From the NCBI GenBank assembly GCA_030149295.1, contig JASBRV010000049.1:1-64000 (forward strand): 64,000 nt of DNA, read 5' to 3'. The translations under genes and the position numbers were made by a program. Source of the DNA: Bacteriovoracales bacterium (lineage in GTDB: Bacteria > Bdellovibrionota > Bacteriovoracia > Bacteriovoracales > Bacteriovoracaceae). Position 1 is the first letter of the stretch. The number at the start of each line of letters is the position of its first letter. The notes under the pieces are model-generated. The model did no database searches, was not told the origin of the DNA, and saw only the letters and a list, made by a program, of their open reading frames with translations. Of this stretch, positions 10,401 to 17,960 are shown piece by piece.

Positions 10401-10451
10401 TATGGGTTTCATATACATCCTATGTATCTGATTTTCGGTAATTTTTAGCAT
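7446..10451 (-). CDS. RND/MMPL-superfamily exporter
   Basis: 1,001 aa with the duplicated RND layout. There is an N-terminal cytoplasmic segment (~1-155), TM1 near 162-182, a large periplasmic loop, and a bundle of TM helices (~375-520). A second TM/loop unit starts near 560, and a last TM bundle (~750-905) contains TITIGIAADDTIHLFTRYFR, with the paired Asp typical of proton-relay helices. The extra N-terminal ~150 and C-terminal ~95 residues are not standard; the N-terminal part could be PilZ-like, but this is uncertain. It is the first gene of the exporter / LolA-like / barrel operon. ATG 10451 has a poor ribosome binding site; ATG 10412, preceded by AGGA, is an alternative. Confidence 0.85.
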   Translation of the reverse strand: MLKITENQIHRMYMKPILFSPENRVTVTYRPLGSQESFSITLVEASPLKLVALCPQKPFLRGTISYRGLEVEVHLKESKRHGEHEFSTFSLVEGDQFYVNLLKGLSPEELTTWLIELPSLSNQEAINTVEKIDHEGEGLPLPSKDFTRHLESVLLLFFNKPWISIFLLIILSLFPAYHIRELKFDASLDRVMVHGTPIMKQYIDSTKLFGGDKTALIYFQDRNIFSKEKLSKIQNLAWELQTVKNVSRVRSVFTTPFIHFNKKEDTLYTEPLFSELDIGPEELSQKLLDVQEDPNLHGRLIDVPKNTIVIVLEMSKDITNLIPIAEKLEPHIKTLKKDFDTIFQSGEPSLELFQKEEMSWTPKIFLPLITLVLLVCFVIFLGSNAAFVITIFTTGVSTLWAFGWMTYLDIPVQILVNIVPGIILTLSATEIVHISSSLKEAAHRSLKDADSLRFVSRDIGKALILTFSTTSLGFLSIRLSEIQMLQEFAIVSTMGLVFAFTVTILYLPLHLKFFGNKIRDPKGKNLFKSSKAFFSAIYYNLIFSKVPAIFILLFLIVNAYFALNVEVDNDTFAMITNRTQVKKDLLKFKEEIGGTKNIHIVFDFNDQKKAEGAKFSQTSYLKLLWEIHRELKAFREVEDVDSFSGLISLLNQEMHDGNKSYYRIPDEQPLIDQYSLLLSRDELDPLITSDKQRANIKFTHDLSSSKATEAFVQRLKNFLDQKLKDKPVKYYFTSRNILNLYAANTMVESQTSSLLSMGLVIVLLMWMFFKSLKTGLLSLLPNLFPIFGLFGIMGIMNIPLNIGTCIIATITIGIAADDTIHLFTRYFRDKELTYNPITTSQLTISDEVVPILTTSLSLALSFSFFAFARFVPMIYFGLLSAYVLILAVISDLYLGPAILSNFFFTEEKSRGHMAWMLIQSHHFQKGAVFENMDLNEVNELLKSGKIVATRKSQVGKNSTLFVPLKDSSSHVYLVLPEEKFQVLSPRTFEKICHNLKMTNLS

Positions 10452-10531
10452 TATCTTGAGATATTCAGGGGAGAAAATTTAGGTCATTCTCAGCTTGAGC
10501 CGAAACGTTACCTAAGAAAAAAGGACAACTA

Positions 10532-10912
10532 ATGGCCAATGAAATCTTTAGACCACCACGTTTACAAGCCCTCGTTCGCGATGAAAACGGAGCTATTGAA
10601 AAAGTCCCAATTACTTCTCTTGGTGTAGGGTGGGCCGTTTTTAATTGGGGATCCTACAAAAAAGGAAATCTGGTAGGTCTCGAAGCCCATGGTAGTAAAA
10701 TTGCTATCGAGCTAGAACTTATTTCTCAAAATGAGGGTGAAGTTAAAGTACAATGGCAAGATATCTCTTTCAATTTCACCATCTTTCACTTATGGCTAAG
10801 AGGTTTAAGTCTTGAGGAAAGGGAAACCTTAATTGCAGATGTTCTTTCCTGGCAAGAGGAAGCCCATATTCGTGCTCTTCAAGAGGACACGCCTCTTAAA
10901 AAAGTTGCCTAA
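10532..10912 (+). CDS. Small soluble protein, possibly PilZ-like
   Basis: 126 aa with no signal peptide and a ribosome binding site (AAGGACA) before the ATG. The strand pattern around ITSLGVGWAVFNWGSYKKGN, followed by LEAHGSKIAIELELI and VKVQW, is reminiscent of a PilZ barrel, but the RxxxR motif that binds c-di-GMP is not evident. It lies divergently from the RND exporter and tail-to-tail with an HD-GYP gene, which makes a link to c-di-GMP attractive but unproven. Its TAA interlocks with the opposing TAG in CTAA. Confidence 0.55.
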   Translation: MANEIFRPPRLQALVRDENGAIEKVPITSLGVGWAVFNWGSYKKGNLVGLEAHGSKIAIELELISQNEGEVKVQWQDISFNFTIFHLWLRGLSLEERETLIADVLSWQEEAHIRALQEDTPLKKVA

Positions 10913-12240
10913 GATTCTTTTTGCAATTGATATTTAGTCACTACAGTTTGCAGGGCGATCATGCATTTCATGAAATTACCTTGAGTGTATTCGCTTAGCA
11001 TATCGTCTAAAATTTCTTGTGGACTTTTCAGGTCGAAATTTTTTTCATAGGCACGGCTGACAAAATCATGGGCGACAATAAAAAGGCAAGATAGAGGAAT
11101 GATTTGGTTGAAGTCTCTTCCGTAGGGAAAGCCTGAGCCATCAGGTCTTTCGTGATGTTGAGCAATGATAGTATCCACTTGTGGATATTCATTGGTAATT
11201 TCTCCCACCAATTCACTTCCTTTAAGGGGATGGTTTTTATACTTCTTTTTTACATCATGAGGAAATTTATCTAGGGCCTTAAGAGAGCGATAGTTAAGTA
11301 CGGCAAGGCGTGGATCGGTAAGACTAACATCGTGAAACAAGCTGGCAAAACCTAGTTTCTCTTTAGAGCGCCTGGTAGTCCACCCAAGTTCATCACACAT
11401 AGCACTTGTTAGGTAGCAAAGGAGGGTGGAATGGTCTGAATTATAGGAGCTACTCTTTTCTAGCAACTCTAAAAGCTTAGAAAGTGTTTTCTTATCTTTT
11501 GCTTCTTGAATGACTTCTTTGACAGACTCATCGGCCGTTTTAACGATATCTGGTGTAATTCCCACTGAAGCGGCCATCTGCTGAATAAATTGAGTTTTTC
11601 TTCGGGATTTTTCTTCGGGAGCTAGGTTTTCATCAATATCATGAAGAGGCTTCTTATAAAGAGAGAGGGCAAATTTATCAAAGTCTTTGGACTCTATATA
11701 AAGATAGTCTTGGCCTTTATCTTGGTATTTCTCTAAAAAGTCCGGTCCATACTCTTCGTCAGGATGGAGCACCTTTACAAATTTTCCGTCACCTAATTTG
11801 AGATAGAGTGAGAAATCGACTTTATGAAAACGCCAAAAGAAAAACATTCTAATGCGGCTAAAGTCTTTGTCTGTAAGGGGAGCTTTAGCAAAAGGTGGAG
11901 TCTTAAAGAGCTGGTGAGAAAATTGTTTGAAGTTGTTTTCTTCATCTTGATGGATGAATGGAAGGCTTTCATGTAGGGTATCTTGCTTTTCACCGGAGTA
12001 GGTAATAAAAGGCACGGTATATCCCTTTTCACGAAAGTGTTGAAAGACTTCCATAAAGGTGCCATTTTTGACATCAAGACTGGCGAGGAATCCTTCAAAA
12101 TAAGGGTCACTTTCAAAAAGCATGATGGCAACTCGCGCACTTGTTACCTCAATAATATCAATTTCCCCCATTCTTTCTTCGAGAATAGCGATCAGAAATT
12201 GCCGGAAGCGGTCATTGTCATCAAGAATCATGAGTTTCAC
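10909..12240 (-). CDS. Receiver-like / HD-GYP domain protein
   Basis: 443 aa if started at the GTG at 12240 (VKLMILDDNDRF). ATG 12258 and TTG 12267 are in frame upstream and cannot be excluded. The N-terminal ~120 residues are receiver-like and keep the acidic DD pair, but the phospho-acceptor strand reads FLASLDVKNG, without an Asp at the usual spacing, so phosphorylation is doubtful. The C-terminal HD-GYP domain keeps the HD of FHDVSL, the HP, and HHERPDGSGFP (GFP instead of GYP). Family members hydrolyse c-di-GMP; the HD is present, so activity is possible. The middle ~180 residues are unassigned. Confidence 0.8.
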   Translation of the reverse strand: MKLMILDDNDRFRQFLIAILEERMGEIDIIEVTSARVAIMLFESDPYFEGFLASLDVKNGTFMEVFQHFREKGYTVPFITYSGEKQDTLHESLPFIHQDEENNFKQFSHQLFKTPPFAKAPLTDKDFSRIRMFFFWRFHKVDFSLYLKLGDGKFVKVLHPDEEYGPDFLEKYQDKGQDYLYIESKDFDKFALSLYKKPLHDIDENLAPEEKSRRKTQFIQQMAASVGITPDIVKTADESVKEVIQEAKDKKTLSKLLELLEKSSSYNSDHSTLLCYLTSAMCDELGWTTRRSKEKLGFASLFHDVSLTDPRLAVLNYRSLKALDKFPHDVKKKYKNHPLKGSELVGEITNEYPQVDTIIAQHHERPDGSGFPYGRDFNQIIPLSCLFIVAHDFVSRAYEKNFDLKSPQEILDDMLSEYTQGNFMKCMIALQTVVTKYQLQKES

Positions 12241-12374
12241 ACTCACTATTGTACACATCTTCAGCAACTTACGGGAGATTTAAGCGTCAATTAGGCCAAC
12301 AGGTGCCTGTAATAGATACACACTCTCTATCTATCGCTCGTGCGATGCGTTAAATTAATCATGGTATTTAATAG

Positions 12375-12403
12375 TTGAGCTTTGTTTAACGAGCTCAAGG
12401 AGG
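12375..12403 (+). promoter_or_regulatory. Hairpin overlapping the carD ribosome binding site
   Basis: TTGAGCT (12375-12381) and AGCTCAA (12392-12398) form a 7-bp inverted repeat with a 10-nt loop. The 3' arm runs into the strong Shine-Dalgarno AAGGAGG that starts at 12397. In the mRNA the stem would take up the first bases of the ribosome binding site, so it could modulate carD translation. It could also be a dyad operator or chance. Confidence 0.4.
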
Positions 12404-12407
12404 AAGA

Positions 12408-12899
12408 ATGTTTGAAATTGGCGACTATGCCGTATGCCCCGGTCACGGTGTTGGACAGGTAGTGGACATCGAAGAACGCGAGATGGGTGGTACGACGACA
12501 AAATTTTATATTGTAAAGGTCATCGCCAATGGCATGAAGGTGATGGTTCCGACGAATTCTGAAGAGGGAATTCGTGCCCTTGTGGACCAAGAAGCCGTTG
12601 ATGGTGTATTTAACGTCCTAAAGGATCATGATGTAGAAGTTGATAATTCAACTTGGAATCGTCGTTACCGTGAGTACATGCTAAAGGTAAAAACTGGTTC
12701 ACTTATTGAGATTGCTGAAGTTTTAAGGGCCCTTTTTCTTCTTAAGAAAAAGAAAAGTCTTAGTTTTGGCGAAAAGAAAATGCTCGATCAGTGTAAAGAC
12801 CTTATTGCTCAGGAAGTTTCTATCTCCGGTGGAATGGAGACGATTAAAATTAAAGAAGACATTGAAAATTGTTTTCCTGAGTCTAACGCTGCTAATTAG
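12408..12899 (+). CDS. carD: CarD-family transcriptional regulator
   Basis: 163 aa with a strong AAGGAGG ribosome binding site. The N-terminal ~60 residues are the RNA-polymerase-interaction (Tudor-like) module: FEIGDYAVCPGHGVGQVVDI, then FYIVKVIANGMKVMVP. The helical C-terminal part (WNRRYREYMLKVKTGSL...) is the DNA-binding half. CarD proteins bind the RNA polymerase beta subunit and stabilise open complexes at promoters. It lies 52 nt upstream of uvrB in the same direction. Confidence 0.93.
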   Translation: MFEIGDYAVCPGHGVGQVVDIEEREMGGTTTKFYIVKVIANGMKVMVPTNSEEGIRALVDQEAVDGVFNVLKDHDVEVDNSTWNRRYREYMLKVKTGSLIEIAEVLRALFLLKKKKSLSFGEKKMLDQCKDLIAQEVSISGGMETIKIKEDIENCFPESNAAN

Positions 12900-12951
12900 G
12901 GAAAACTGAATAATCTTTGGTATGCTTACCCCTAAATCATAGAGGGTAAGC

Positions 12952-14952
12952 ATGTCGAAATCTCATCCATTTAATCTCAAATCAAAATTCGAGCCCACAG
13001 GTGATCAACCTACCGCCATTAAAACCCTTGTTGAGCGCTATGAAAAGGGAGCTAACCGTCAAACCCTTTTGGGAGTGACAGGTTCGGGTAAAACCTTTTC
13101 CATGGCTAATGTCATTCAAAAGCTTGGTAAGAAAACCTTAATATTGGCTCATAACAAAACCCTTGCGGCTCAACTTTATGCAGAATTTAAAGAGTTTTTT
13201 CCCGATAACGCAGTCGAATACTTCGTTTCTTATTACGATTACTACCAGCCTGAAGCTTATGTTCCAGGTACTGATACTTATATCGAAAAAGATGCCTCAG
13301 TTAATGATGAGATCGATAAGTTGCGACACTCAGCCACTCGCTCACTACTAGAGCGCGATGATGTCATTGTGGTGAGTTCTGTTTCCTGCATTTATGGGAT
13401 TGGCTCTCCAGATGAATATGAAAGCCAAAAAGTAACTCTCTTTACTGGAGACAACCTCGATCGCGATGCCTTTTTAAAGAATCTTGTCTCCATTCAATAC
13501 GAACGAAATGATGTGGACTTTTCTCGTGGTTGCTTTCGGGTGCGAGGAGATGTCGTTGAAGTTTTTCCTAGCTATGAAGATAGTAATGTTGTTCGTATTG
13601 AATTCTTTGATGATGAAATCGATGAAATTAGCGTTGTCGATCCTTTAAGGGGAAAAGTTCTCTCGCAACTTAATAAAGTGACGATTTATCCAAAGTCTCA
13701 CTACGTTGTTAGCGAGGATCGCCTCGAGCGGGCTATCGGTACCATAAAAGCTGAGCTTCGTGAAAGGCTTCAGGTTTTAGAAAAAGAAGAGAAGCTAGTA
13801 GAGAGACAAAGGCTTGAGCAACGAACTTTATTAGATCTGGAAATGATGGAGGAGATGGGTTTTTGCCAAGGCATTGAAAACTATTCTCGCCATCTCACTG
13901 GAGCCGAAGAGGGTGAGCCTCCACCAACCCTGATAGATTTCTTTCATAAAGACTTCTTATTAATCGTTGATGAATCTCATATTACTGTTAGCCAAGTAGG
14001 TGGGATGTATCGAGGGGATAGAAGCCGAAAAGAAAACCTGGTGAACTTTGGTTTTCGCCTGCCATCAGCTCTTGATAATAGACCTTTGAAGTTTGATGAG
14101 TTTGAAAATAAACTTGATAAAGTGCTCTATGTTTCTGCCACACCAGGTAATTATGAACTGGAACAAACCTCAGGTGAATATGTTGAACAAATTATTAGAC
14201 CTACTGGACTACTGGATCCCTTGGTTGAAGTTCGAGATGCTAAGTCTCAAGTAGATGACATTCTCATTGAATCTAAAAAGGTTATTAAAAAGGGCTTTAG
14301 AGTTCTCATTACAACACTCACTAAAAAATTAGCGGAAGAACTGACTAGCTACTTTAAAAGTGTTGGAATGCGCATCCGCTATCTTCACAGTGATATTGAT
14401 ACACTTGAAAGGATGGAGATTCTCAGGGATCTTCGTCTTGGTGAGTTTGATATTCTTGTAGGTATTAATCTGCTACGAGAAGGACTGGATCTTCCTGAGG
14501 TCGCCCTGGTTGGAATATTGGATGCAGATAAAGAAGGTTTTCTCAGAAGTGAGCGCTCCCTAATTCAAACAATTGGCCGGGCCGCAAGAAACTCAGAAGG
14601 AAAAGTGATTCTTTATGCCTATAAAATGACTAAATCCATGGAAAAGGCAATTAGTGAAACCAAAAGAAGACGTGCGATTCAAGAGGAGTACAACACAAAA
14701 TATGGGCTCACCCCGCAGACCATTATCAAAGAGGTGAGTGGTGGGGTCATTGAGACTCTAAGGGGCTCACGCGCAGGCAAGAGGGAAAAGGCTAAGGTGC
14801 AAAAAGTTGAACTTTCACCTGCGGCTATCGATGAAAAGATCATTGAACTAAAAAAGGAAATGAAATTATTGGCCAAAGAACTCAAGTTTGAGGAAGCGGC
14901 TAAAATTAGGGATGAAATTAAGTCTCTTACGGAAGCGCGGCTGATTTTTTAG
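12952..14952 (+). CDS. uvrB: Excinuclease ABC subunit B
   Basis: 666 aa, the normal length for UvrB. Walker A GVTGSGKT is at residues 41-48, and the Tyr-rich beta-hairpin ([10 protein letters not shown]) that separates DNA strands is at 94-103. The DESH box lies near residue 340, the helicase C-terminal motif TIGRAARN is present, and a C-terminal UVR domain ([20 protein letters not shown]) contacts UvrC. It acts with UvrA and UvrC in nucleotide-excision repair; neither partner is in this window. The ribosome binding site is GAGGGTAAGC. Confidence 0.98.
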   Translation: MSKSHPFNLKSKFEPTGDQPTAIKTLVERYEKGANRQTLLGVTGSGKTFSMANVIQKLGKKTLILAHNKTLAAQLYAEFKEFFPDNAVEYFVSYYDYYQPEAYVPGTDTYIEKDASVNDEIDKLRHSATRSLLERDDVIVVSSVSCIYGIGSPDEYESQKVTLFTGDNLDRDAFLKNLVSIQYERNDVDFSRGCFRVRGDVVEVFPSYEDSNVVRIEFFDDEIDEISVVDPLRGKVLSQLNKVTIYPKSHYVVSEDRLERAIGTIKAELRERLQVLEKEEKLVERQRLEQRTLLDLEMMEEMGFCQGIENYSRHLTGAEEGEPPPTLIDFFHKDFLLIVDESHITVSQVGGMYRGDRSRKENLVNFGFRLPSALDNRPLKFDEFENKLDKVLYVSATPGNYELEQTSGEYVEQIIRPTGLLDPLVEVRDAKSQVDDILIESKKVIKKGFRVLITTLTKKLAEELTSYFKSVGMRIRYLHSDIDTLERMEILRDLRLGEFDILVGINLLREGLDLPEVALVGILDADKEGFLRSERSLIQTIGRAARNSEGKVILYAYKMTKSMEKAISETKRRRAIQEEYNTKYGLTPQTIIKEVSGGVIETLRGSRAGKREKAKVQKVELSPAAIDEKIIELKKEMKLLAKELKFEEAAKIRDEIKSLTEARLIF

Positions 14953-14989
14953 GATAGAGCAAAGCACCCGGCCACTATATAATAATCCT

Positions 14990-15352
14990 ATGTCTTTATG
15001 GATAAAGCTTGTCTTTTTTACTCTGTTAATGTCCTCATCAAATGCTTATGAAAAGGCCGATGCCTTTATTGTAAAAATATATGATGAAAGGGTAAGGGTG
15101 TTGAGTCCTGTCAAATACGATCCAAAGCTAAATGTCATCATTGAAAATAAGACTTTGGTTGATATCAGTGGAAAAGTTGAAACAGGCTCTGGTGAAATTT
15201 TAGCCTATGTCACAATCAAACCCGCAAAGGCAGCGAGTGTTAATGTAAAAAAGATAAAAGACGATTCTGTCTTTTTTATCCCTCTTTCGCCTCCCTCTCA
15301 AAAAGTAGAATTAAAGTTAGGAAGTAAGCCCTATGAGATTCCTCCGCGCTAA
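14990..15352 (+). CDS. Small exported protein, unknown
   Basis: 120 aa with a signal peptide (LVFFTLLMSSSNA) and an all-beta-looking mature part (IENKTLVDISGKVETGSGEI). No family recognised. There is no Shine-Dalgarno sequence before the ATG. TATAAT sits at 14978-14983, only 7 nt upstream of the start codon, so a leaderless transcript is possible, although no good -35 is visible. It overlaps the next gene by 20 nt and is probably translated with it. Confidence 0.65.
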   Translation: MSLWIKLVFFTLLMSSSNAYEKADAFIVKIYDERVRVLSPVKYDPKLNVIIENKTLVDISGKVETGSGEILAYVTIKPAKAASVNVKKIKDDSVFFIPLSPPSQKVELKLGSKPYEIPPR

Positions 15353-16460
15353 TAAGGCGAGAAAAACTATTCTTGTGATTTCTGATATCCACTTAGGTGC
15401 GGGTACTTACGTCGGTGGGATAAAGAACTTCCTCGAAGATTTTCACTACGATGAGGAGATGGTTGATTTTCTTAAGTGGTATTCGAGTGGAGATTATGAA
15501 AAACGGGAAGTAGAGTTGATTATTAATGGTGATCTTTTTGATTTACTTGCCGTTCCTTTCGTTGAGTATTTTGATGATGAATTTTGGAGTGAGGATGCTG
15601 CCCTTGATAAGTTGAAAATGATTATTGAAGCTCATCCTGAGGTCATGAAGGCATTCGAGGATTTTCTTTCTAAGAAAAACAAGAAAATTGTCTTTATCAT
15701 TGGCAATCATGATGGGGAGTTGGTTCTACCGCGTTTGCAAGAATATCTTTTGAATCAGTTTTCAGAGGATGTAAGAGAAAACTTTATTATTCGCTCTGAA
15801 GTAAACGGGGAATATGAGCCCCATGAAGGGATTCTGTTAAAGCATGGTCATGAATATGAAATAGCTCATCAATTTGACCCGGTAGCCTCCATTGCCACCG
15901 ATGAAGAGGGTAAGCGCTATTTCATACCACCTTGGGGCTCATACTATGTCACAAGGGTGATTAATAAATTTAAAGAGGAAAGAGGGCATATAAATGCCGT
16001 AAGACCTATCAAAAAGGCCATGATAAACGGTCTTATATACGATACTGTTTTTACTATTCGTTTTCTCTTGGCCAATGGCTTTTACTTTCTGATGGTTCGC
16101 TTTATTTACTTTTTTAAACAAGGTAAATCGGCAAAAGAAGTCTTGAAACATTCCCTAGGGGAGTTGGAGCTTTTTGGGGACTATGAGGAATTGACCAAGG
16201 ATGTTTTCGAGAAACGTGAAGATATTCATTGCCTAATTGTTGGACACACTCATGAGCCCATCCATCGTACTTATGTTGATGGGACGACTTTTATCAACAC
16301 GGGAACGTGGACTGATATGTATCATCTCGACTGGGGTAAGAATAAGCCTGCTCCTCAGCTCACTTATGCTCAATTAAATTTTTATGATAAAGAAGAGCGT
16401 CCAGAGATAGCCTTGCGTGCTTGGCATGGAGTTAATAATCTTCCCTTTTCTGAATACTAG
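15333..16460 (+). CDS. Calcineurin-like metallophosphoesterase
   Basis: 375 aa with the family motifs in order: SDIHLG (DxH), NGDLFDLL (GD), GNHDGEL (GNHD), KHGHEYE and VGHTHEP (GHTH), which bind the dinuclear metal centre. The set resembles UDP-2,3-diacylglucosamine hydrolase (LpxH-like) and related phosphoesterases, but this protein is longer, with a hydrophobic insert (~230-265). The substrate cannot be assigned. Its ribosome binding site AGGAAG lies inside the upstream small gene, which it overlaps. Confidence 0.85.
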   Translation: MRFLRANKARKTILVISDIHLGAGTYVGGIKNFLEDFHYDEEMVDFLKWYSSGDYEKREVELIINGDLFDLLAVPFVEYFDDEFWSEDAALDKLKMIIEAHPEVMKAFEDFLSKKNKKIVFIIGNHDGELVLPRLQEYLLNQFSEDVRENFIIRSEVNGEYEPHEGILLKHGHEYEIAHQFDPVASIATDEEGKRYFIPPWGSYYVTRVINKFKEERGHINAVRPIKKAMINGLIYDTVFTIRFLLANGFYFLMVRFIYFFKQGKSAKEVLKHSLGELELFGDYEELTKDVFEKREDIHCLIVGHTHEPIHRTYVDGTTFINTGTWTDMYHLDWGKNKPAPQLTYAQLNFYDKEERPEIALRAWHGVNNLPFSEY

Positions 16461-16491
16461 GTAGATTTTTTGCAGTGTATATCAAAAGGTA

Positions 16492-16890
16492 TCACGCACC
16501 AAAGATTTTGCCGATTTTTTCCATGAGGGTGTTGGCGGAAAAGGGGCGAACGACAACATTGTTTACACCTGACTTTACAGAAGTCACGATATTTTGCTGA
16601 TCGGCTTCACTGGTGATCATAAGAAATTTTGTTTTAGAAATTTTATCATTGGCCCTGACTTTTTTAAGGAGATCAAGTCCCGTGATTTTTTCAATATCCC
16701 AAGCGGCGACTATAAGCTCAATAGGTTTCTCTTCACCTAAGGCTTCTTCTATTTTCGCCCAAGCCCGTTCACCATCCTGTGCTTCTGAAACATTTTTAAA
16801 ACCAATATCAACGAGCATTTTTTTTACTGCTTGACGGTTTCCTGATTGAGGATCAGCAAGAAGGATTTTCATACTGGATTTAAGTGCCAT
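16492..16890 (-). CDS. Degenerate CheY-like receiver (pseudo-receiver)
   Basis: 132 aa, a single receiver domain with canonical length and fold pattern. The phospho-acceptor strand reads IVAAWDIEKITG; aligned with the CheY pattern DWnMPxMxG, Ala63 replaces the Asp that is phosphorylated. The conserved Lys is Arg115 (VVVRPF), while Asp13 and Thr93 remain. A phosphorylation-independent adaptor is therefore likely. It is 20 nt downstream of an HD-GYP-like gene, in one operon with a 934-aa protein. Confidence 0.85.
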   Translation of the reverse strand: MALKSSMKILLADPQSGNRQAVKKMLVDIGFKNVSEAQDGERAWAKIEEALGEEKPIELIVAAWDIEKITGLDLLKKVRANDKISKTKFLMITSEADQQNIVTSVKSGVNNVVVRPFSANTLMEKIGKIFGA

Positions 16891-16910
16891 GAACGTTTCT
16901 CCAAAAAAAC

Positions 16911-17960
16911 TTAGGCGGCATTGGCCGAGTCATTATTTGTATCTAGTAAGTATATCAAACTTTCATAAATTGTATCCCCAAACTCTATTTCTAAACCGGG
17001 AGAAAGGGTTTTTTCTTTCATGTTTTTAAGTACGACGCTCATGGCAACAGGACTACCTGTGATTTTTCCTGAGGAATACTCAAGAACATGAGCTGCAGCT
17101 CCTAAAACTAAGGCAAGGGGCTCTATAAATTGCCCTTGTTTGTATTCAGGGTAACCACTTCCATCAGCACGCTCATGATGTTGATAAAGAATTTTATTAC
17201 ATCGCTCACTTATAATGAGTCCTGATTTACGAATAAGGTGTTGAGAAAGTCCGGGGTGTTTTTTGTATTCTCTGCGCTGGCCAGTGGAGAGCTCAAGAAA
17301 AGCTTTTTGTGAATAGAAAATCTCCATTTGAGTATGTCCTAGGTGGGCAAGGAAGGCAGCACAAATTAAATCACCTAAGGCCAGAGGATCCTTCATACCA
17401 CAACCAATCGCAAGATGGGCACTCAAGGCTACCATTCGATTGATATAGGTATCCTGAGTCAGGAGTTTTTCAGACAAATAACTGGCAAGGCTTACTGTGT
17501 GGGAAATAGTAAAAGGAAAGGTCATGGCCTCTTCACGTATTTCTAAAATGAGAGGAAGATAATTATCGCTTTCGACTGCCTTTCCAAGCTCGTCTTTGAA
17601 GTGAAATTTTTTCGTTTCTGCCTTTTTCTCTCTCTTTGCTGCTCGCTCTTTCTGACGAGTAATGAATTCATGTTCGGGAATCTCATTGAGGTCAGGTATA
17701 TCTTCTCTCTTTAATTGATTGGCATGAAGGAAGGTCATTTCTTGCGTTCTACTAACGGCAATTTCTCCACCTTTAGAGACAATAAATTGAAGGAAGTCTA
17801 ATTTCTGACTAGTAAGAGGGGAGTTCGCATGAAGATAGGTAGCGTAGACCTTACTCATAGGATTAAATACATAAAGATGAAAGGGAAAGGTCTTATTGGC
17901 TTTCGCTTTAAGATGCTCAAAATCAATAAAGAAATAGAGGTCAGGGTTCTGTTCAATCAT
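16911..17960 (-). CDS. HD-GYP-like protein lacking the HD pair
   Basis: 349 aa. The N-terminal ~120 residues are unassigned, and an HD-GYP domain covers ~145-335. It keeps His154, HP (235-236), HHERADGSGYP (261-271) and the GYP motif. The catalytic HD of LLHDIGK is replaced by Ala205-His206 (FLAHLGH), so metal binding and c-di-GMP hydrolysis should be altered or lost. Its ATG overlaps the stop of the 934-aa gene (TAATG) and is preceded by AAGGGGG, so the two are translationally coupled. Confidence 0.85.
   Translation of the reverse strand: MIEQNPDLYFFIDFEHLKAKANKTFPFHLYVFNPMSKVYATYLHANSPLTSQKLDFLQFIVSKGGEIAVSRTQEMTFLHANQLKREDIPDLNEIPEHEFITRQKERAAKREKKAETKKFHFKDELGKAVESDNYLPLILEIREEAMTFPFTISHTVSLASYLSEKLLTQDTYINRMVALSAHLAIGCGMKDPLALGDLICAAFLAHLGHTQMEIFYSQKAFLELSTGQRREYKKHPGLSQHLIRKSGLIISERCNKILYQHHERADGSGYPEYKQGQFIEPLALVLGAAAHVLEYSSGKITGSPVAMSVVLKNMKEKTLSPGLEIEFGDTIYESLIYLLDTNNDSANAA

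Noticed and set aside
10360-10451. N-terminus of the RND exporter as a c-di-GMP-binding PilZ domain
   Set aside because: The strand pattern is suggestive, but no RxxxR and DxSxxG motifs are seen, so it is mentioned only as a possibility.
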